A stretch of DNA of 64,000 bases from JAOEGB01 sp041262585 (GCF_041262585.1 NZ_JBGCBZ010000010.1:1-64000), one strand, 5' to 3'; shown: positions 49,976 to 59,109, counted from the first letter of the stretch. The notes: generated by a model from the sequence alone, not told the origin. A program made the numbers and translations.

Positions 49976-51859
49976 TCAGGCGGTGAGCAGATCGGGGTCC
50001 GTGCCGGTTGAGAGGAACGGGTCGAGCAGGCCGGGGGAGCCGTCCGCCGCCAGCTTGAGCGCCTGGCCCTGCTCGATGTCCTGCACCTGGTATCCCTGGC
50101 GGCCGGCCGCGGTGGTCGCCGTCAGGGTGACCAGATGGGCACGGCGCTGGAAGAACGACCGCTCGACGTTCCAGCCGATGATCCCGTCGCACTCCAGGGC
50201 GACCCGCCTGCGGACGAGGGAGCCCCAGCGGGTCACCAGGTAACCCGATACGAGGGCGTGCCCGAGACTGCGGTAGCGATCGGCCGCCACCATCGCCGTG
50301 ACCGGCAGCAGCGCCAGGGCCGTCACCCATGTCCACGACGGCAGGTCCGCCCAGGCCCAGAGCGCGAGCAGGACCGCCACCACGAGGGCGTTCACGCCGA
50401 GAGCCCGGGTGAACCGGCGGCGCAGGGCCGCCGCCGAGTGCGCGATCAGCGGCGCGGTGACGGGCGAGACCTCTCCCACCCCCCGGACATCCGGCGTCTC
50501 CCGGACGGCGTCTCGATGGTCGGCTGGATGAGCACTCACATATGCGCGTCGATGAGCACTGTCGAGCACGCGTACTGCTACGGCCTCTGCTTCGGCGCGA
50601 GGGGCGGGAGGGAGCAGCATCGAGCCGCCGCGCTGCGCGCCCTGGCCGACGCGGAGGCCGGTGGCGACCGCGATGAGCCGGGCTCCCCGTACGGCCCGCA
50701 GCAGCAGTGGCTCGCTCACCTCGATGCCGCGCAGCCGCCGCTCCTCGATGGTGGTGGCTCTCGTGGTGATGAGGCCGCGCGTGATGTGCAGCGTCCCTCC
50801 GGTGTGCCGCGTCAGCCGGAAGCCCCAGAAGGTCAGGACGTAGCCGATCGTCGAGGCGACCCCGACGAAGACGGCGAGCACCAGCACGACCGTCGCGATC
50901 GCGAGCGGCAGGGAGAGGGCGCTGAACCAGTCCCATCCGGAGCGGACCGGCCCGATCTCGCCGAGGTCCACGTTGCCCTCGGAGGTCACCCGCGAGACGA
51001 AACCGGCGATCACACCTACGGTGATGAGCCCCGACAGCGTGAAGGGCCCGAACCGGATCCACCCGGGCCGCAACTTGGCCAGCTCCGTCTCGCTCCCGTC
51101 CGGCTCCGGCGCGGCGCCCGAGGAGACCGGCGGCCCCGGCATCGAAGGCGCTTCCGGAGCCTCCCCCTGCGCCGCCGCGGACGCGACCGCCAGTGTGGAC
51201 GGGTGTGCCTGTGCCTGTGTGGACGCGGCGGGCCCGGCAGCCGTACGGCTCGCCCGATGGAGGAGTTCCACGCGCAGGCGGGCCGCGTCCGCGGCGTTGA
51301 GCGCGTCGAGCTTGAGCTCGCCGCCGCCCTTCCTGTCGGACCGCCCGGTGCCGACCTCGACCCTCGCGAGGCCGAGCAGGCGGTGCAGCACGTGGGAGGT
51401 GACGTCCACCGTGCGGACTCGGTCCCGCGGAACGGTCAGCACCTTCCTCCGCAGCAGGCCCTTCTTCACCTGCACGTGGTCGGGCGTGATGCGGTAGGTG
51501 GTGGTGAACCAGCGCAGCGTGCCGAGGGCGACCGTGACGGCGACGGCCGCGAGGCTCCACAGATGGCCCCCGCCGCCCTTGCTCGACCCGGCGGCCACCA
51601 GGCCGATCAGCGCGGGAGCGGCCCGCACGACCTCCTGGAACGGGTGGATCACCAGCATTCGAGGACTGAGGCGCCGCCACGGGGCCACCAGCGTGTCCGT
51701 GGCCGCGTTCATGTCCGCGTTCATGTCCGCGTTCATGTCCGCGTTCATGTCCGCGTTCATGTCCGTGTCCATGGCAGCGTCCACGTCGGCGTTCGTGTCG
51801 GCGTTCGTGTCGGCGTTCGTGTCGGCGTTCGTGCCGGCGTTCGTGCCGGGGCTGGTCAT
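49976..51859 (-). CDS. membrane PH-domain (YdbT-like) protein with N-terminal minisatellite
   Basis: A 627-residue protein with three bacterial PH (bPH2/DUF304) domains: YRITPDHVQVKKGLLRRKV..RVRTVDV, FRLTRHTGGTLHITRGLITTRATTIEERRL and YLVTRWGSLVRRRVALECDGI, alternating with membrane helix pairs (about 65-95, 290-355, 500-540). The first 55 residues are NADT/NADM four-residue repeats. It overlaps the upstream small PH gene by 4 nt (ATGA). The pair resembles YdbS-YdbT, envelope proteins linked to resistance to amylocyclicin-type peptides in Bacillus; function here is unknown. Confidence 0.87.
   Translation of the reverse strand: MTSPGTNAGTNADTNADTNADTNADVDAAMDTDMNADMNADMNADMNADMNAATDTLVAPWRRLSPRMLVIHPFQEVVRAAPALIGLVAAGSSKGGGGHLWSLAAVAVTVALGTLRWFTTTYRITPDHVQVKKGLLRRKVLTVPRDRVRTVDVTSHVLHRLLGLARVEVGTGRSDRKGGGELKLDALNAADAARLRVELLHRASRTAAGPAASTQAQAHPSTLAVASAAAQGEAPEAPSMPGPPVSSGAAPEPDGSETELAKLRPGWIRFGPFTLSGLITVGVIAGFVSRVTSEGNVDLGEIGPVRSGWDWFSALSLPLAIATVVLVLAVFVGVASTIGYVLTFWGFRLTRHTGGTLHITRGLITTRATTIEERRLRGIEVSEPLLLRAVRGARLIAVATGLRVGQGAQRGGSMLLPPAPRAEAEAVAVRVLDSAHRRAYVSAHPADHRDAVRETPDVRGVGEVSPVTAPLIAHSAAALRRRFTRALGVNALVVAVLLALWAWADLPSWTWVTALALLPVTAMVAADRYRSLGHALVSGYLVTRWGSLVRRRVALECDGIIGWNVERSFFQRRAHLVTLTATTAAGRQGYQVQDIEQGQALKLAADGSPGLLDPFLSTGTDPDLLTA
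51708..51850. repeat. 12-bp coding minisatellite
   Basis: On the forward strand GTTCATGTCCGC recurs about five times, then GTTCGTGTCGGC about five times, both with a 12-bp period. On the coding strand they give NADM and NADT units at the start of the PH-domain protein. The period keeps the frame. Confidence 0.92.
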
Positions 51860-52347
51860 GTGGCATCACCGGCTGTCGCCTGGGCGTTGGCGGTCAGCTC
51901 TTCGACGAGGCGCTGAGCCGTACCTCGGTCGAGGCCGCTGACGCGCAGCGGTCCCGCGGCGGACGCGGTCGTGACGGTGACGTTGGCCAGTCCGAAAAGC
52001 TGCTCCAGCGGTCCGCGCTCGCTGTCCACGGTCTGGATGCGGGAGATGGGCGCGATGCGCCACTCCTGCTTGAACCAGCCCGACTGCGTGTAGACGGCGG
52101 ACGGCGTGGTCTCCCACCGGTGGACGCGGTAGCGCCACTGGGGCATGACGGCGAGATGGGCGAGGGCGGCGGCCGCCGTGACTGCGAGGCCGGTGACGTG
52201 CGCGGCCACCTGATCGCCGCTGACGACCAGCCAGACGACCTGGGCGGCGATGAGGATCAGCCAGCCCAGAGCGGCCCGCGCGGTCCAGTACCAGATCGCT
52301 GTACGGCTGACGCGGTGCCGAGGAGGGCGGAGGGTCGTGGTTTCCAC
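51856..52347 (-). CDS. small PH-domain (YdbS-like) membrane protein
   Basis: A 163-residue protein: two membrane helices (about 20-40 and 48-66), then one bPH2 domain with YRVHRWETTPSAVYTQSGWFKQEWRIAPISRIQTVD and GLANVTVTTASAAGPLRVSGL. It starts the operon with the large PH protein, and the two likely form a membrane complex. Function unknown. Confidence 0.87.
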   Translation of the reverse strand: METTTLRPPRHRVSRTAIWYWTARAALGWLILIAAQVVWLVVSGDQVAAHVTGLAVTAAAALAHLAVMPQWRYRVHRWETTPSAVYTQSGWFKQEWRIAPISRIQTVDSERGPLEQLFGLANVTVTTASAAGPLRVSGLDRGTAQRLVEELTANAQATAGDAT

Positions 52348-52516
52348 GCCTCTAACTTTGCATGATTCGGGAAGTGCCCCGGCAGTGTGCTGGATCCCCA
52401 GCTTTTCAGGACGAATGTCATACCGGCCGTCCAGCGGGACCAGGCCGAGGACTCAGACCGCCGGACATGGGTACGGCCCGCGCCCCCGGAGACGCGGGCC
52501 GTACAGGAATTGGAAC

Positions 52517-54652
52517 TCAGCCCACAGTGATCTTGTCGAGGTTGGGGCCGCCGTTCGCGGTGGTCGCCGTGGCGCGGATGGTGTTGGCGCCCGCGTTCAG
52601 GTTGACCGTGAGGGTGTCGTCAGCCCAGGTGTCCCAGTTCGCCGTGGCGGGGTAGGACCGGCTGCCGATCGAGGTGCCGTTCACCGTGATGTCCATCGGG
52701 CGGTCCACCGCGGTGCCGTTGGCGTACCGGAGCGTGAGCGACGCGGGCCCGGCCGCGGCGGCGTTGACGGTGAACTCGATGTAGCTCCCGGTGATGTTGG
52801 TGTAGTCGACGAAGCCCGTCCCGGTGAACCCGAGGTGGTTGTTCGCGACCGTGCCCTGGGAGATGGTGGCGTCCTCCGCCTGGTAGGCGGTGCTACCGCC
52901 GCCGCCCCCGGTGATCGTGCCGAGGTCCAGGTAGTCGAGGTTGGGGTTGCCGCCCGCTGTCGTGGAGGTCACCCGCAGCGTGTTGGTGCCGGCGTTCACC
53001 GGCGCGGTGAAGGACGAGTTCGCCCAGGTGTCCCAGTTGGTCGTCACCGGGAAGGACCGGTTGGCCGACACGACGGTGCCGTTCACCGCGATGTCGGCGG
53101 GCCGGTCGGCGGTGGTGCCGTTGGCGTACCGCAGGGTGAGGTTGGCCGTTCCGGCGCTCGGCGCGGTGAAGGTGAACTCCGTGTAGGCGCCGGCGATGTT
53201 GTCACCGTTGACGAACCCGGTGCCCGAGTAGTTGAGGTGGTTGGACTCCACGACTCCCTGGGAGATCGTCGCGCTCTCCGCCTCGTAGCGGTTCGGGTCG
53301 GGGTTGGTCCCGCCGCCCGGCTTCACCCGGATGAGCCGCGCCTCGCCCGGACGCAGCGTCGCGCTGTAGGAGGTGCTGATCGTGCCCTCGCTCGCACCCG
53401 ACCAGAGGTTGGTGACATCGGCCGAACCGCTGAAGCCGACCTGCGACCAGGTCACGCTCACGGTCGAGTTGCCGGACGTGCCGGTGTTGAACAGCGCCAC
53501 GATGTAGTCGCCGTTCGCCTCACGCTTGCGCCACACCTGGTTGGCGCCGCTGTTGACGATCCGCGAGGCCGCCACGCCGTCCTGGTCGACCGCGATGAGC
53601 CGGTCGTTGGTGAGCATCGCCATGTCGGTGGCGTTGAGCGCGGTCAGGTCAGTGCCCAGCAGCAGCGGCGCGCCCGCCATCGCCCACAGGGTGAACATGG
53701 TCCTGCGCTGGTCGGCGTTGATGCCGACCTGGTCTCCGTTGCCGAGCTGCAGCGAGTCGAGGTCGTTCCACCCGCCGGGGCCGGCGTAGGGCTGCCAGGA
53801 GGCGGCCGAGGCGAACCGGGTGAAGACGTGGTTCCAGTCGGTCAGCGGGTAGCCGCTGCCGTTCGGGCCGGGGCCGCAGTAGCACTCGACGTCACCCTGG
53901 GTGCGCCAGCTGTTGGCGAGCTGCTTCCAGGTCGTGGCGTTGGCGATCGGCAGGTTGTTGGACAGCGCGTAGTTGATCGGGCGGCCGGTGGCCCGGAGGG
54001 CCTTGTCCCACGCCTGGACGTCGGGGATGTCCCCGGCGTGCACGCCGTCGATCTTCAGGTAGTCGACGCCCCAGGAGGCCATCTGCTTGGCCCACGAGTT
54101 GATGAACTCCTGCGCGCCGGGCTTGCTGTAGTTGATGTAGTACATGTTCTTGCAGTTGTAGTTCTTCTCCAACTGCGAGGTGTCCGCGATGTCCTTCGCG
54201 TGGTACGACGTGCCCTCGATCGGGGTGTTGGCCGTGACCGCGTTCTTCGCGATGCCGGGGGTCACGTACCAGCCGAACTTCAGGCCCTTGGAGTGGACGT
54301 AGTCGGCCAGCGCCTTGACGCCGCTCGGGAACTTGGTGCTGTCGATCTGCCAGCGGCCGAACGAGTCAACCATGAAGCCGTTGGCGTCACACTTCTGGTA
54401 GAAGTCGTCCACGTTGACGTAGACGAAGCCGTGGTTGATCAGGCCGCTGCTGACCATCGCGTCGGCCTGGGCCTTGATCTTGGCCTCGGTGGGCCACCGC
54501 CGGACGAAGCTCCAACTGCTCCATCCCATGGCGGGCCGGATGGAAAGCCCGTTGTCCGATGCCGACGCGCCGGGGGCGGTCGCCACCGTGACCGTCGCGC
54601 TTGAGATGCCGATGGCGGCCGCCGCCAGCACCGTTAATAACTTTCGCCTCAA
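52517..54652 (-). CDS. secreted GH27 alpha-galactosidase with two CBM35-like modules
   Basis: A 711-residue exported enzyme. Signal peptide 1-31 (ASA cut site), GH27 barrel about 35-390 with MGWSSWS, nucleophile aspartate in YLKIDGVH (about 200) and acid/base aspartate in WRTQGDVECY, then a beta-sandwich, then two near-identical carbohydrate-binding modules of the CBM35 type (about 450-575 and 585-711), each starting YEAE or YQAE. It should release terminal alpha-galactose from galactomannan or raffinose sugars. TTG at 54652 follows AGGAGG. No sugar ABC transporter is next to it. Confidence 0.93.
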   Translation of the reverse strand: MRRKLLTVLAAAAIGISSATVTVATAPGASASDNGLSIRPAMGWSSWSFVRRWPTEAKIKAQADAMVSSGLINHGFVYVNVDDFYQKCDANGFMVDSFGRWQIDSTKFPSGVKALADYVHSKGLKFGWYVTPGIAKNAVTANTPIEGTSYHAKDIADTSQLEKNYNCKNMYYINYSKPGAQEFINSWAKQMASWGVDYLKIDGVHAGDIPDVQAWDKALRATGRPINYALSNNLPIANATTWKQLANSWRTQGDVECYCGPGPNGSGYPLTDWNHVFTRFASAASWQPYAGPGGWNDLDSLQLGNGDQVGINADQRRTMFTLWAMAGAPLLLGTDLTALNATDMAMLTNDRLIAVDQDGVAASRIVNSGANQVWRKREANGDYIVALFNTGTSGNSTVSVTWSQVGFSGSADVTNLWSGASEGTISTSYSATLRPGEARLIRVKPGGGTNPDPNRYEAESATISQGVVESNHLNYSGTGFVNGDNIAGAYTEFTFTAPSAGTANLTLRYANGTTADRPADIAVNGTVVSANRSFPVTTNWDTWANSSFTAPVNAGTNTLRVTSTTAGGNPNLDYLDLGTITGGGGGSTAYQAEDATISQGTVANNHLGFTGTGFVDYTNITGSYIEFTVNAAAAGPASLTLRYANGTAVDRPMDITVNGTSIGSRSYPATANWDTWADDTLTVNLNAGANTIRATATTANGGPNLDKITVG

Positions 54653-55034
54653 ACCTCGGTCCTCCTGGGTTGTACGGTCCGCCCCCTAGTACGCGTAACC
54701 CATGAAAGCTCCGATGTTTGGTGGCGTCAATATCTGTTGCACTTTGGCTTTTTCGGGCGGATCCCGCTGTTGGTATGTGTGGGATTCCATGGGGCAAGGG
54801 AGCATCCACCCGGTGTGGGCCTGACCTCGGACGACGCCGCCGCTATCGTAAAGGACATTAACTTGAGGAGAGGTCCAATCTCTCCAAGACACCGCTCAGC
54901 GCCCCCGTGGCGGAGGGCGCTGAGCGGACTGTCGGCCAGATCTGAGCCCGTGCTCGGCCGGCTCTCAGCCCGTCCTCGGCCGGCTCTCCGCTTGTGCTGG
55001 GCGGGTTCCGAGCCGGCGCCGAGCCGGAGACCGG
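54653..55034. other. intergenic region upstream of GH27
   Basis: No gene seen. It holds the GH27 promoter region near 54690-54860 (the least GC-rich part), the hairpin at 54892-54927, and short direct repeats of CTCGGCCGGCTCTC between 54950 and 54990. Confidence 0.5.
54892..54927. terminator. terminator downstream of the MFS gene
   Basis: CCGCTCAGCGCCC and its exact complement form a 13-bp stem with a 10-nt loop, about 110 bp past the MFS stop on the reverse strand. It also insulates the GH27 promoter. Confidence 0.7.
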
Positions 55035-56474
55035 TCAGGCGACCTGCGGCTCGTGGGCGCTCAGCGGCTCGGCGATGTCCTCAAGTGAGCGGCGGGCCGC
55101 CTCGACTCCCATGAACCACTCGACCGCGCCCGCCGCGATCATCAGCCCCGCGCCGATGATGTAGCCCAGGACGACGTTGCCGACAGACTCGCTCTCCACC
55201 AGGCGGCCGAACAGGACCGGCCCGATGATGCCGCCGAGCCCCGTGCCGACCGCGTAGAACAGCGCGATCGCCAGCGCCCGGGTCTCCATCGGGAAGATCT
55301 CCGAGACCGTGAGGTAGGCCGAGCTCGCCCCGGCGGACGCGAAGAAGAACACGACCATCCAGCAGGCCGTCAGCGTGGCCGCCGACAGCACGCCGCTGTT
55401 GAACAGCATCGCCGTACCGATCAGGAGAAGCCCGGACAGGATGTAGCAGCCCGAGATCAGCGCGCGGCGGCCCACCGAGTCGAAGAACCTGCCCAGCAGC
55501 ACCGGGCCGAGGAAGTTCCCGACGGCGATCGGGATCAGATACCAGGGCGTGCTGTCGTCGGGCACCTTGAAGAAGGTCGAGAGGACCAGGGCGTACGTGA
55601 AGAAGATCGAGTTGTAGAGGAACGCCTGACCGATGAAGAGGGACAGGCCGACGACGGTCCGCTTCGGATAGCGGCGCAGCAGGGTGGCGGCCACCTCGGT
55701 CAGCGGGGTGTGGCGGCGCTGGGTGATCGTGATCTCACTGCCCGGCGGGTCGAGCGCCGCGCCGCTCTCCTCGCGCACCGCCGCCTCGATGCCCCGGACG
55801 ATCTCCTCGGCCTCTCGTTCGCGGCCGTGGATGAACAGCCAGCGGGGGCTTTCCGGCACCAGCCGCCTGATCAGCAGGATGCCGACTCCCAGGATCGCGC
55901 CGAGCCCGAACAGCAGCCGCCAGCCGAGATCCACGGACACCACGTCGGGGTTGAGCATCGGGATGGCGACCACGGCTCCGAAGGCCGTGCCGAGCCAGAA
56001 CGACCCGTTGACCACCAGGTCCACCGTGCCGCGCACGCGCGCGGGGATCAGCTCGTCGATCGCCGAGTTGATCGCGGCGTATTCCCCGCCGATGCCGGCG
56101 CCGGTGAAGAACCGGCACAGGAAGAAGTACCACGCCTCGGTGGAGAACGCGGTGGCCACAGTGGCGGCGAGATACACGGCCAAGGTGACGAGGAACAGCT
56201 TCTTCCGCCCGAACCGGTCGGTCAGATGGCCGAAGAAGAGGGCGCCGAGACAGGCGCCCGCGACGTAGGCGCCGCCGGCCAGCCCGATCTGGCTGCTGGT
56301 CAGCCCGAGACCGCTGCTCGGCTCCGTGAGCCGGGGGCTGATGACTCCGACGATGGTGACCTCGAGCCCGTCGAGGATCCACACCGTGCCCAAACCGGCC
56401 AGGATGAGCCAGTGCCAGCGGGCCCAGGGCAGGCGGTCGAGCCGGGCTGGAATGTCGGTGCTTATTTGCGCCAT
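55035..56474 (-). CDS. MFS transporter, metabolite/sugar-porter type
   Basis: A 479-residue twelve-helix permease. It has GHLTDRFGRKKLF between helices 2 and 3, RFFTGAGIGGEYAAINSAIDELIPARVRG and the VPESPRWLF motif after helix 6 typical of the sugar/metabolite-proton symporter group, plus FDSVGRRALI between helices 8 and 9. The substrate cannot be read; proximity to the alpha-galactosidase does not prove sugar transport because a terminator separates them. ATG at 56474 follows GAGAAGGGG. Confidence 0.9.
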   Translation of the reverse strand: MAQISTDIPARLDRLPWARWHWLILAGLGTVWILDGLEVTIVGVISPRLTEPSSGLGLTSSQIGLAGGAYVAGACLGALFFGHLTDRFGRKKLFLVTLAVYLAATVATAFSTEAWYFFLCRFFTGAGIGGEYAAINSAIDELIPARVRGTVDLVVNGSFWLGTAFGAVVAIPMLNPDVVSVDLGWRLLFGLGAILGVGILLIRRLVPESPRWLFIHGREREAEEIVRGIEAAVREESGAALDPPGSEITITQRRHTPLTEVAATLLRRYPKRTVVGLSLFIGQAFLYNSIFFTYALVLSTFFKVPDDSTPWYLIPIAVGNFLGPVLLGRFFDSVGRRALISGCYILSGLLLIGTAMLFNSGVLSAATLTACWMVVFFFASAGASSAYLTVSEIFPMETRALAIALFYAVGTGLGGIIGPVLFGRLVESESVGNVVLGYIIGAGLMIAAGAVEWFMGVEAARRSLEDIAEPLSAHEPQVA

Positions 56475-56584
56475 ATCAACCCCTTCTCGCAAGCTATGGC
56501 GCCGACTACCCCGCATTCGAGAAGAGAATCGCGCATGTTCGCGGGCATGCGGTCCCCCGGACAGCCCATTGCCCCCCTTTGACC

Positions 56585-56935
56585 GTGGTCATCATGGTGA
56601 TCATGGTCACCGTGGTCACCGTGCTCACCGTGGTGATCATGCACAGGCTCCCGCCGGGGCGCACTGCCGGGACATACGCGGATCGTGATCAAGCACAAGT
56701 TCCGCGCGAGGTCGTCTGACCTGGCGCGCGGTCGTGCGTGATCATGCATCTCGGGACGCAGTGCTTGATCACGTACGGCGGAGCCGCACGTCAGGCGGGG
56801 CGCCGAGGACTCTGTGCGTGATCATGTACGGGGAAGCCGGAGGTCGTTCGGCACGCCGAGGACTCTGTGCATGATCACGCTTGGCGAAGCCGCACGTCGG
56901 ACAGGGCGCCGAGGACTGTGTGCATGATCACGTGC
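56585..56935. repeat. intergenic TGATCA repeat field with 53-bp tandem array
   Basis: TGATCA-centred motifs recur at about 56599, 56635, 56686, 56738, 56766, 56819, 56872 and 56925. From 56765 to 56923 three units of exactly 53 bp follow each other, each beginning NTGATCAYG and ending CGCCGAGGACTCTGTGC or a near copy. The left part also has repeated GTGGTCACCGTG words. It lies between the MFS gene and the ATPase-like gene with no coding frame. Confidence 0.85.
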
Positions 56936-56944
56936 CAGGTGGGG

Positions 56945-57388
56945 CTAATGCCGGAGGTCTGTCTTGAGCATGCCCTCCTTGACGGAGCCCGGTACGGTCG
57001 GCTGCCCCAGCTCGAACCAGACCGAGACGCCGGCCCGGCTCGCGGAGACGCCCCAGCGATCGGTGAAGAGGCTGACGAAGTGGACGCCCCGGCCGGGCGT
57101 CAGGTCGGGCGAGGTCCAGCACCCGCAGGCCTGGGTCACGAGCGTCGCGCGGGCGACTCCCGGCCCGGCCTGGACCGCCACCGCGTGGTGTGCCCGGCCT
57201 CCGCAGACGGCGGAGTGCCGGAGGAACTCCGCGATGAGCTCGCCGATGAGCTGCACGGCGTCGTCTCGGCAGGGATGGCTCTCTCCCAGGCAGCCGGCGA
57301 CGAAGCGCCGGGCCGCGCCCGCCTGTGACGGATCCCCGGAGAAGGGCCGTGAGATCGCGGTTCTCCCTGGGAGGTTGAGAATTGTCAT
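56945..57388 (-). CDS. degenerate GHKL ATP-binding (RsbW-like) protein
   Basis: A 147-residue protein matching the small anti-sigma-type ATP-binding proteins that sit beside Scr1/DUF397 genes: start FSGDPSQAGAARRFVAG, and end PGRGVHFVSLFTDRWGVS. The ATP-binding residues are eroded: the N-box is LIGELIAEFLRHS with no asparagine, and the DxGxG box is replaced by QACGCW. It may bind a partner without ATPase or kinase activity. It diverges from the Scr1-type regulator. Confidence 0.78.
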   Translation of the reverse strand: MTILNLPGRTAISRPFSGDPSQAGAARRFVAGCLGESHPCRDDAVQLIGELIAEFLRHSAVCGGRAHHAVAVQAGPGVARATLVTQACGCWTSPDLTPGRGVHFVSLFTDRWGVSASRAGVSVWFELGQPTVPGSVKEGMLKTDLRH

Positions 57389-57531
57389 CCTGTGATAACT
57401 CCCTGTGTACCCGCCCGCCGATGCCAAATCGAGGTCCGTGTCAGACTGCATTCATCCTGCACTTAGGAATTCGGCCACGCAATACTGCGGATGCACTATT
57501 GCAAAGTTCCTTTCTAGGGAGATGTCGTCTC

Positions 57532-58383
57532 ATGCGGGTAGGACGCAGCCCAGCGGTCCGGCTTCGCCGGCTCTCCGGTGAGCTGATGCGCCTGCGCGGT
57601 GAGGCGGGGTTCACCCGCGAGGATGTGGCGCTCCGCTTGGGCGTGGCGAATTCCACGGTGTACCGGATCGAGACCGGACACACCCGGCCCCAGGGCCGGA
57701 CCATGCGGGATCTGCTCGATCTCTACGGAGTCGGCGGATCCGAACGGACGGCCCTGCTCGAGCTCGCTCGGGAGGCCGCCCGTCGTGGCTGGTGGCACGC
57801 CTTCGGGGACGTTCTCCCGGGGCCGTATGTCGGGCTGGAGGCGGAGGCCTCCTCGGTCCGCAACTACGAGCCGCTGCTGGTGCCCGGCCTGCTCGAAACC
57901 GAGGCCTACGCCCGCGCTGTGGTCGGCGCCGCGCTGGTGAAGGACCCGGCGGAGATCGAGCGGCGGATCACGGTCCGGATGGAGCGGCAGCGCCGCCTCA
58001 CCGGGCCCGAGGCCGTTGATCTCTGGGTCGTCATGGACGAGGCCGCCCTCCGGCGGCCCGTGGGAGGGCCGGCCGTCATGGCAGAGCAGTTGCGCAGGCT
58101 GGGGGAGGTCGCCCGGCAGCCGAACGTCACCATCCAGGTGCTTCCGTTCGAATCGGGCGCCTATCTCGGCATGGGCAACCCGCTGGCGATCCTCACCTTT
58201 CCCGATCCTGAGGATCCCGACGTGGTCTTCCTGGAGAACATGGGCGGCGAGCTCTATTTGGAGGGCTCGGAGCAGGTCAGGGGCTATGTCCAGGTCTTCG
58301 ATCATCTTCGTGCCGCCGCGCTCGGCCCGGAGAGTTCCCTGGAGAAGATCGAATCGGTCGAGAAGGAGATGGCAGGACGATGA
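57532..58383 (+). CDS. Scr1-type helix-turn-helix regulator (DUF5753)
   Basis: A 283-residue regulator: XRE helix-turn-helix (about 12-68, GFTREDVALRLGVANSTVYRIETG) followed by a DUF5753 domain with PGLLETEAYARAVV and QVLPFESGAYLGMGNPLAILTFPD. This family, with DUF397 proteins, is greatly expanded in mycelial actinomycetes and affects development and antibiotic production. Start ATG 57532 follows AGGGAG. Stop overlaps the DUF397 start (ATGA). Confidence 0.92.
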   Translation: MRVGRSPAVRLRRLSGELMRLRGEAGFTREDVALRLGVANSTVYRIETGHTRPQGRTMRDLLDLYGVGGSERTALLELAREAARRGWWHAFGDVLPGPYVGLEAEASSVRNYEPLLVPGLLETEAYARAVVGAALVKDPAEIERRITVRMERQRRLTGPEAVDLWVVMDEAALRRPVGGPAVMAEQLRRLGEVARQPNVTIQVLPFESGAYLGMGNPLAILTFPDPEDPDVVFLENMGGELYLEGSEQVRGYVQVFDHLRAAALGPESSLEKIESVEKEMAGR

Positions 58384-58601
58384 AGGACATCGAAGCAGCG
58401 GACGATTTGGCCGGCGCCATCTGGCGCAAGGCGACCCGCTCCAACACCGTGGGCAACCAGTGTGTCGAGGTCGCCCACCTCCGCCACGGCATCGCCGTGC
58501 GCGACTCGAAGGACCCGGAGGGTCCCAAGCTGATGTTCACCACCAGTGAGTGGGACGCGTTCCTCGACGGCGTCAAGGGCGGCGAGTTCGACCTGTCCTG
58601 A
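58380..58601 (+). CDS. DUF397 small protein
   Basis: A 73-residue protein with the DUF397 pattern: WRKATRSNTVGNQCVEVAHL, IAVRDSKDPEGPKLMFTTSEWDAFLDGVKGGEFD. It is the usual partner of the Scr1-type regulator and is coupled to it by a 4-nt overlap. Such pairs behave like antitoxin/toxin-like regulators in Streptomyces, but no toxicity can be inferred here. Confidence 0.93.
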   Translation: MKDIEAADDLAGAIWRKATRSNTVGNQCVEVAHLRHGIAVRDSKDPEGPKLMFTTSEWDAFLDGVKGGEFDLS

Positions 58602-58729
58602 CGCCTTCCGTTCCTGACATCCCTCTGTACGGCCTGCGCCCGACGTGGCGCGGGCCGTACGTCATTTGCGGGATATCCAATCGCTTTCGTCACATGTATG
58701 GGTCACCGATGAGCGGGCAGGAGACCGGC

Positions 58730-58870
58730 ATGCGACACGAAGACGACCGCGACATCGAGCCCGAGCCCGATTTCGCCGAGGAGAACGCGCCGTCGCAGAC
58801 CGACCCGCCCAACGCGGAGCCTGACGACGGAAGCCCCGATGAACGATGGGACAAGCCGACCGAGGTGTGA
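58730..58870 (+). CDS. small acidic protein
   Basis: A 46-residue, strongly acidic and probably disordered protein (MRHEDDRDIEPEPDFAEE start, DERWDKPTEV end). ATG at 58730 has GCAGGAG 6 nt upstream. It is followed 12 bp later by the DUF6158 gene, so the three small genes to 59353 are probably one operon. Function unknown. Confidence 0.6.
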   Translation: MRHEDDRDIEPEPDFAEENAPSQTDPPNAEPDDGSPDERWDKPTEV

Positions 58871-58881
58871 GGGAGGACGTC

Positions 58882-59109
58882 ATGACCATGGGAGTCGATC
58901 CGCAGGACCTCGACGACGACGACCTGTTCCGCGAGCTGCGCAGCCTGCACGAGACCCGGTCCGACACGCTGTTCCACGGGTCCGACGACGCGCTCGAACG
59001 GCACACGTCCCGGACCGAGGAGCTGGAGGGGGAGTACCTCAAGCGTTACCCCGACCGCCACATCGATCCGGAGCGGCTGCGCAGCGGAGCGAGGCAGCGC
59101 GATGCCTGA
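58882..59109 (+). CDS. DUF6158 family protein
   Basis: A 75-residue protein with DDDLFRELRSLHETRSDTLFHGSDDALERHTSRTEELEGEYLKRYP, the single-helix-pair pattern of DUF6158, common in actinobacteria and of unknown function. ATG at 58882 has GGGAGGA 4 nt upstream, better than the in-frame ATG at 58846. It overlaps the next gene by 8 nt. Confidence 0.82.
   Translation: MTMGVDPQDLDDDDLFRELRSLHETRSDTLFHGSDDALERHTSRTEELEGEYLKRYPDRHIDPERLRSGARQRDA

Noticed and set aside
51498..51941. Forward frame of VHVRVHVR/AFMSAFMS repeats
   Set aside because: It is the opposite strand of the NADM/NADT minisatellite inside the PH-domain gene.
56765..56923. CRISPR array
   Set aside because: Units repeat along their whole 53-bp length with no unique spacers and no cas genes nearby.
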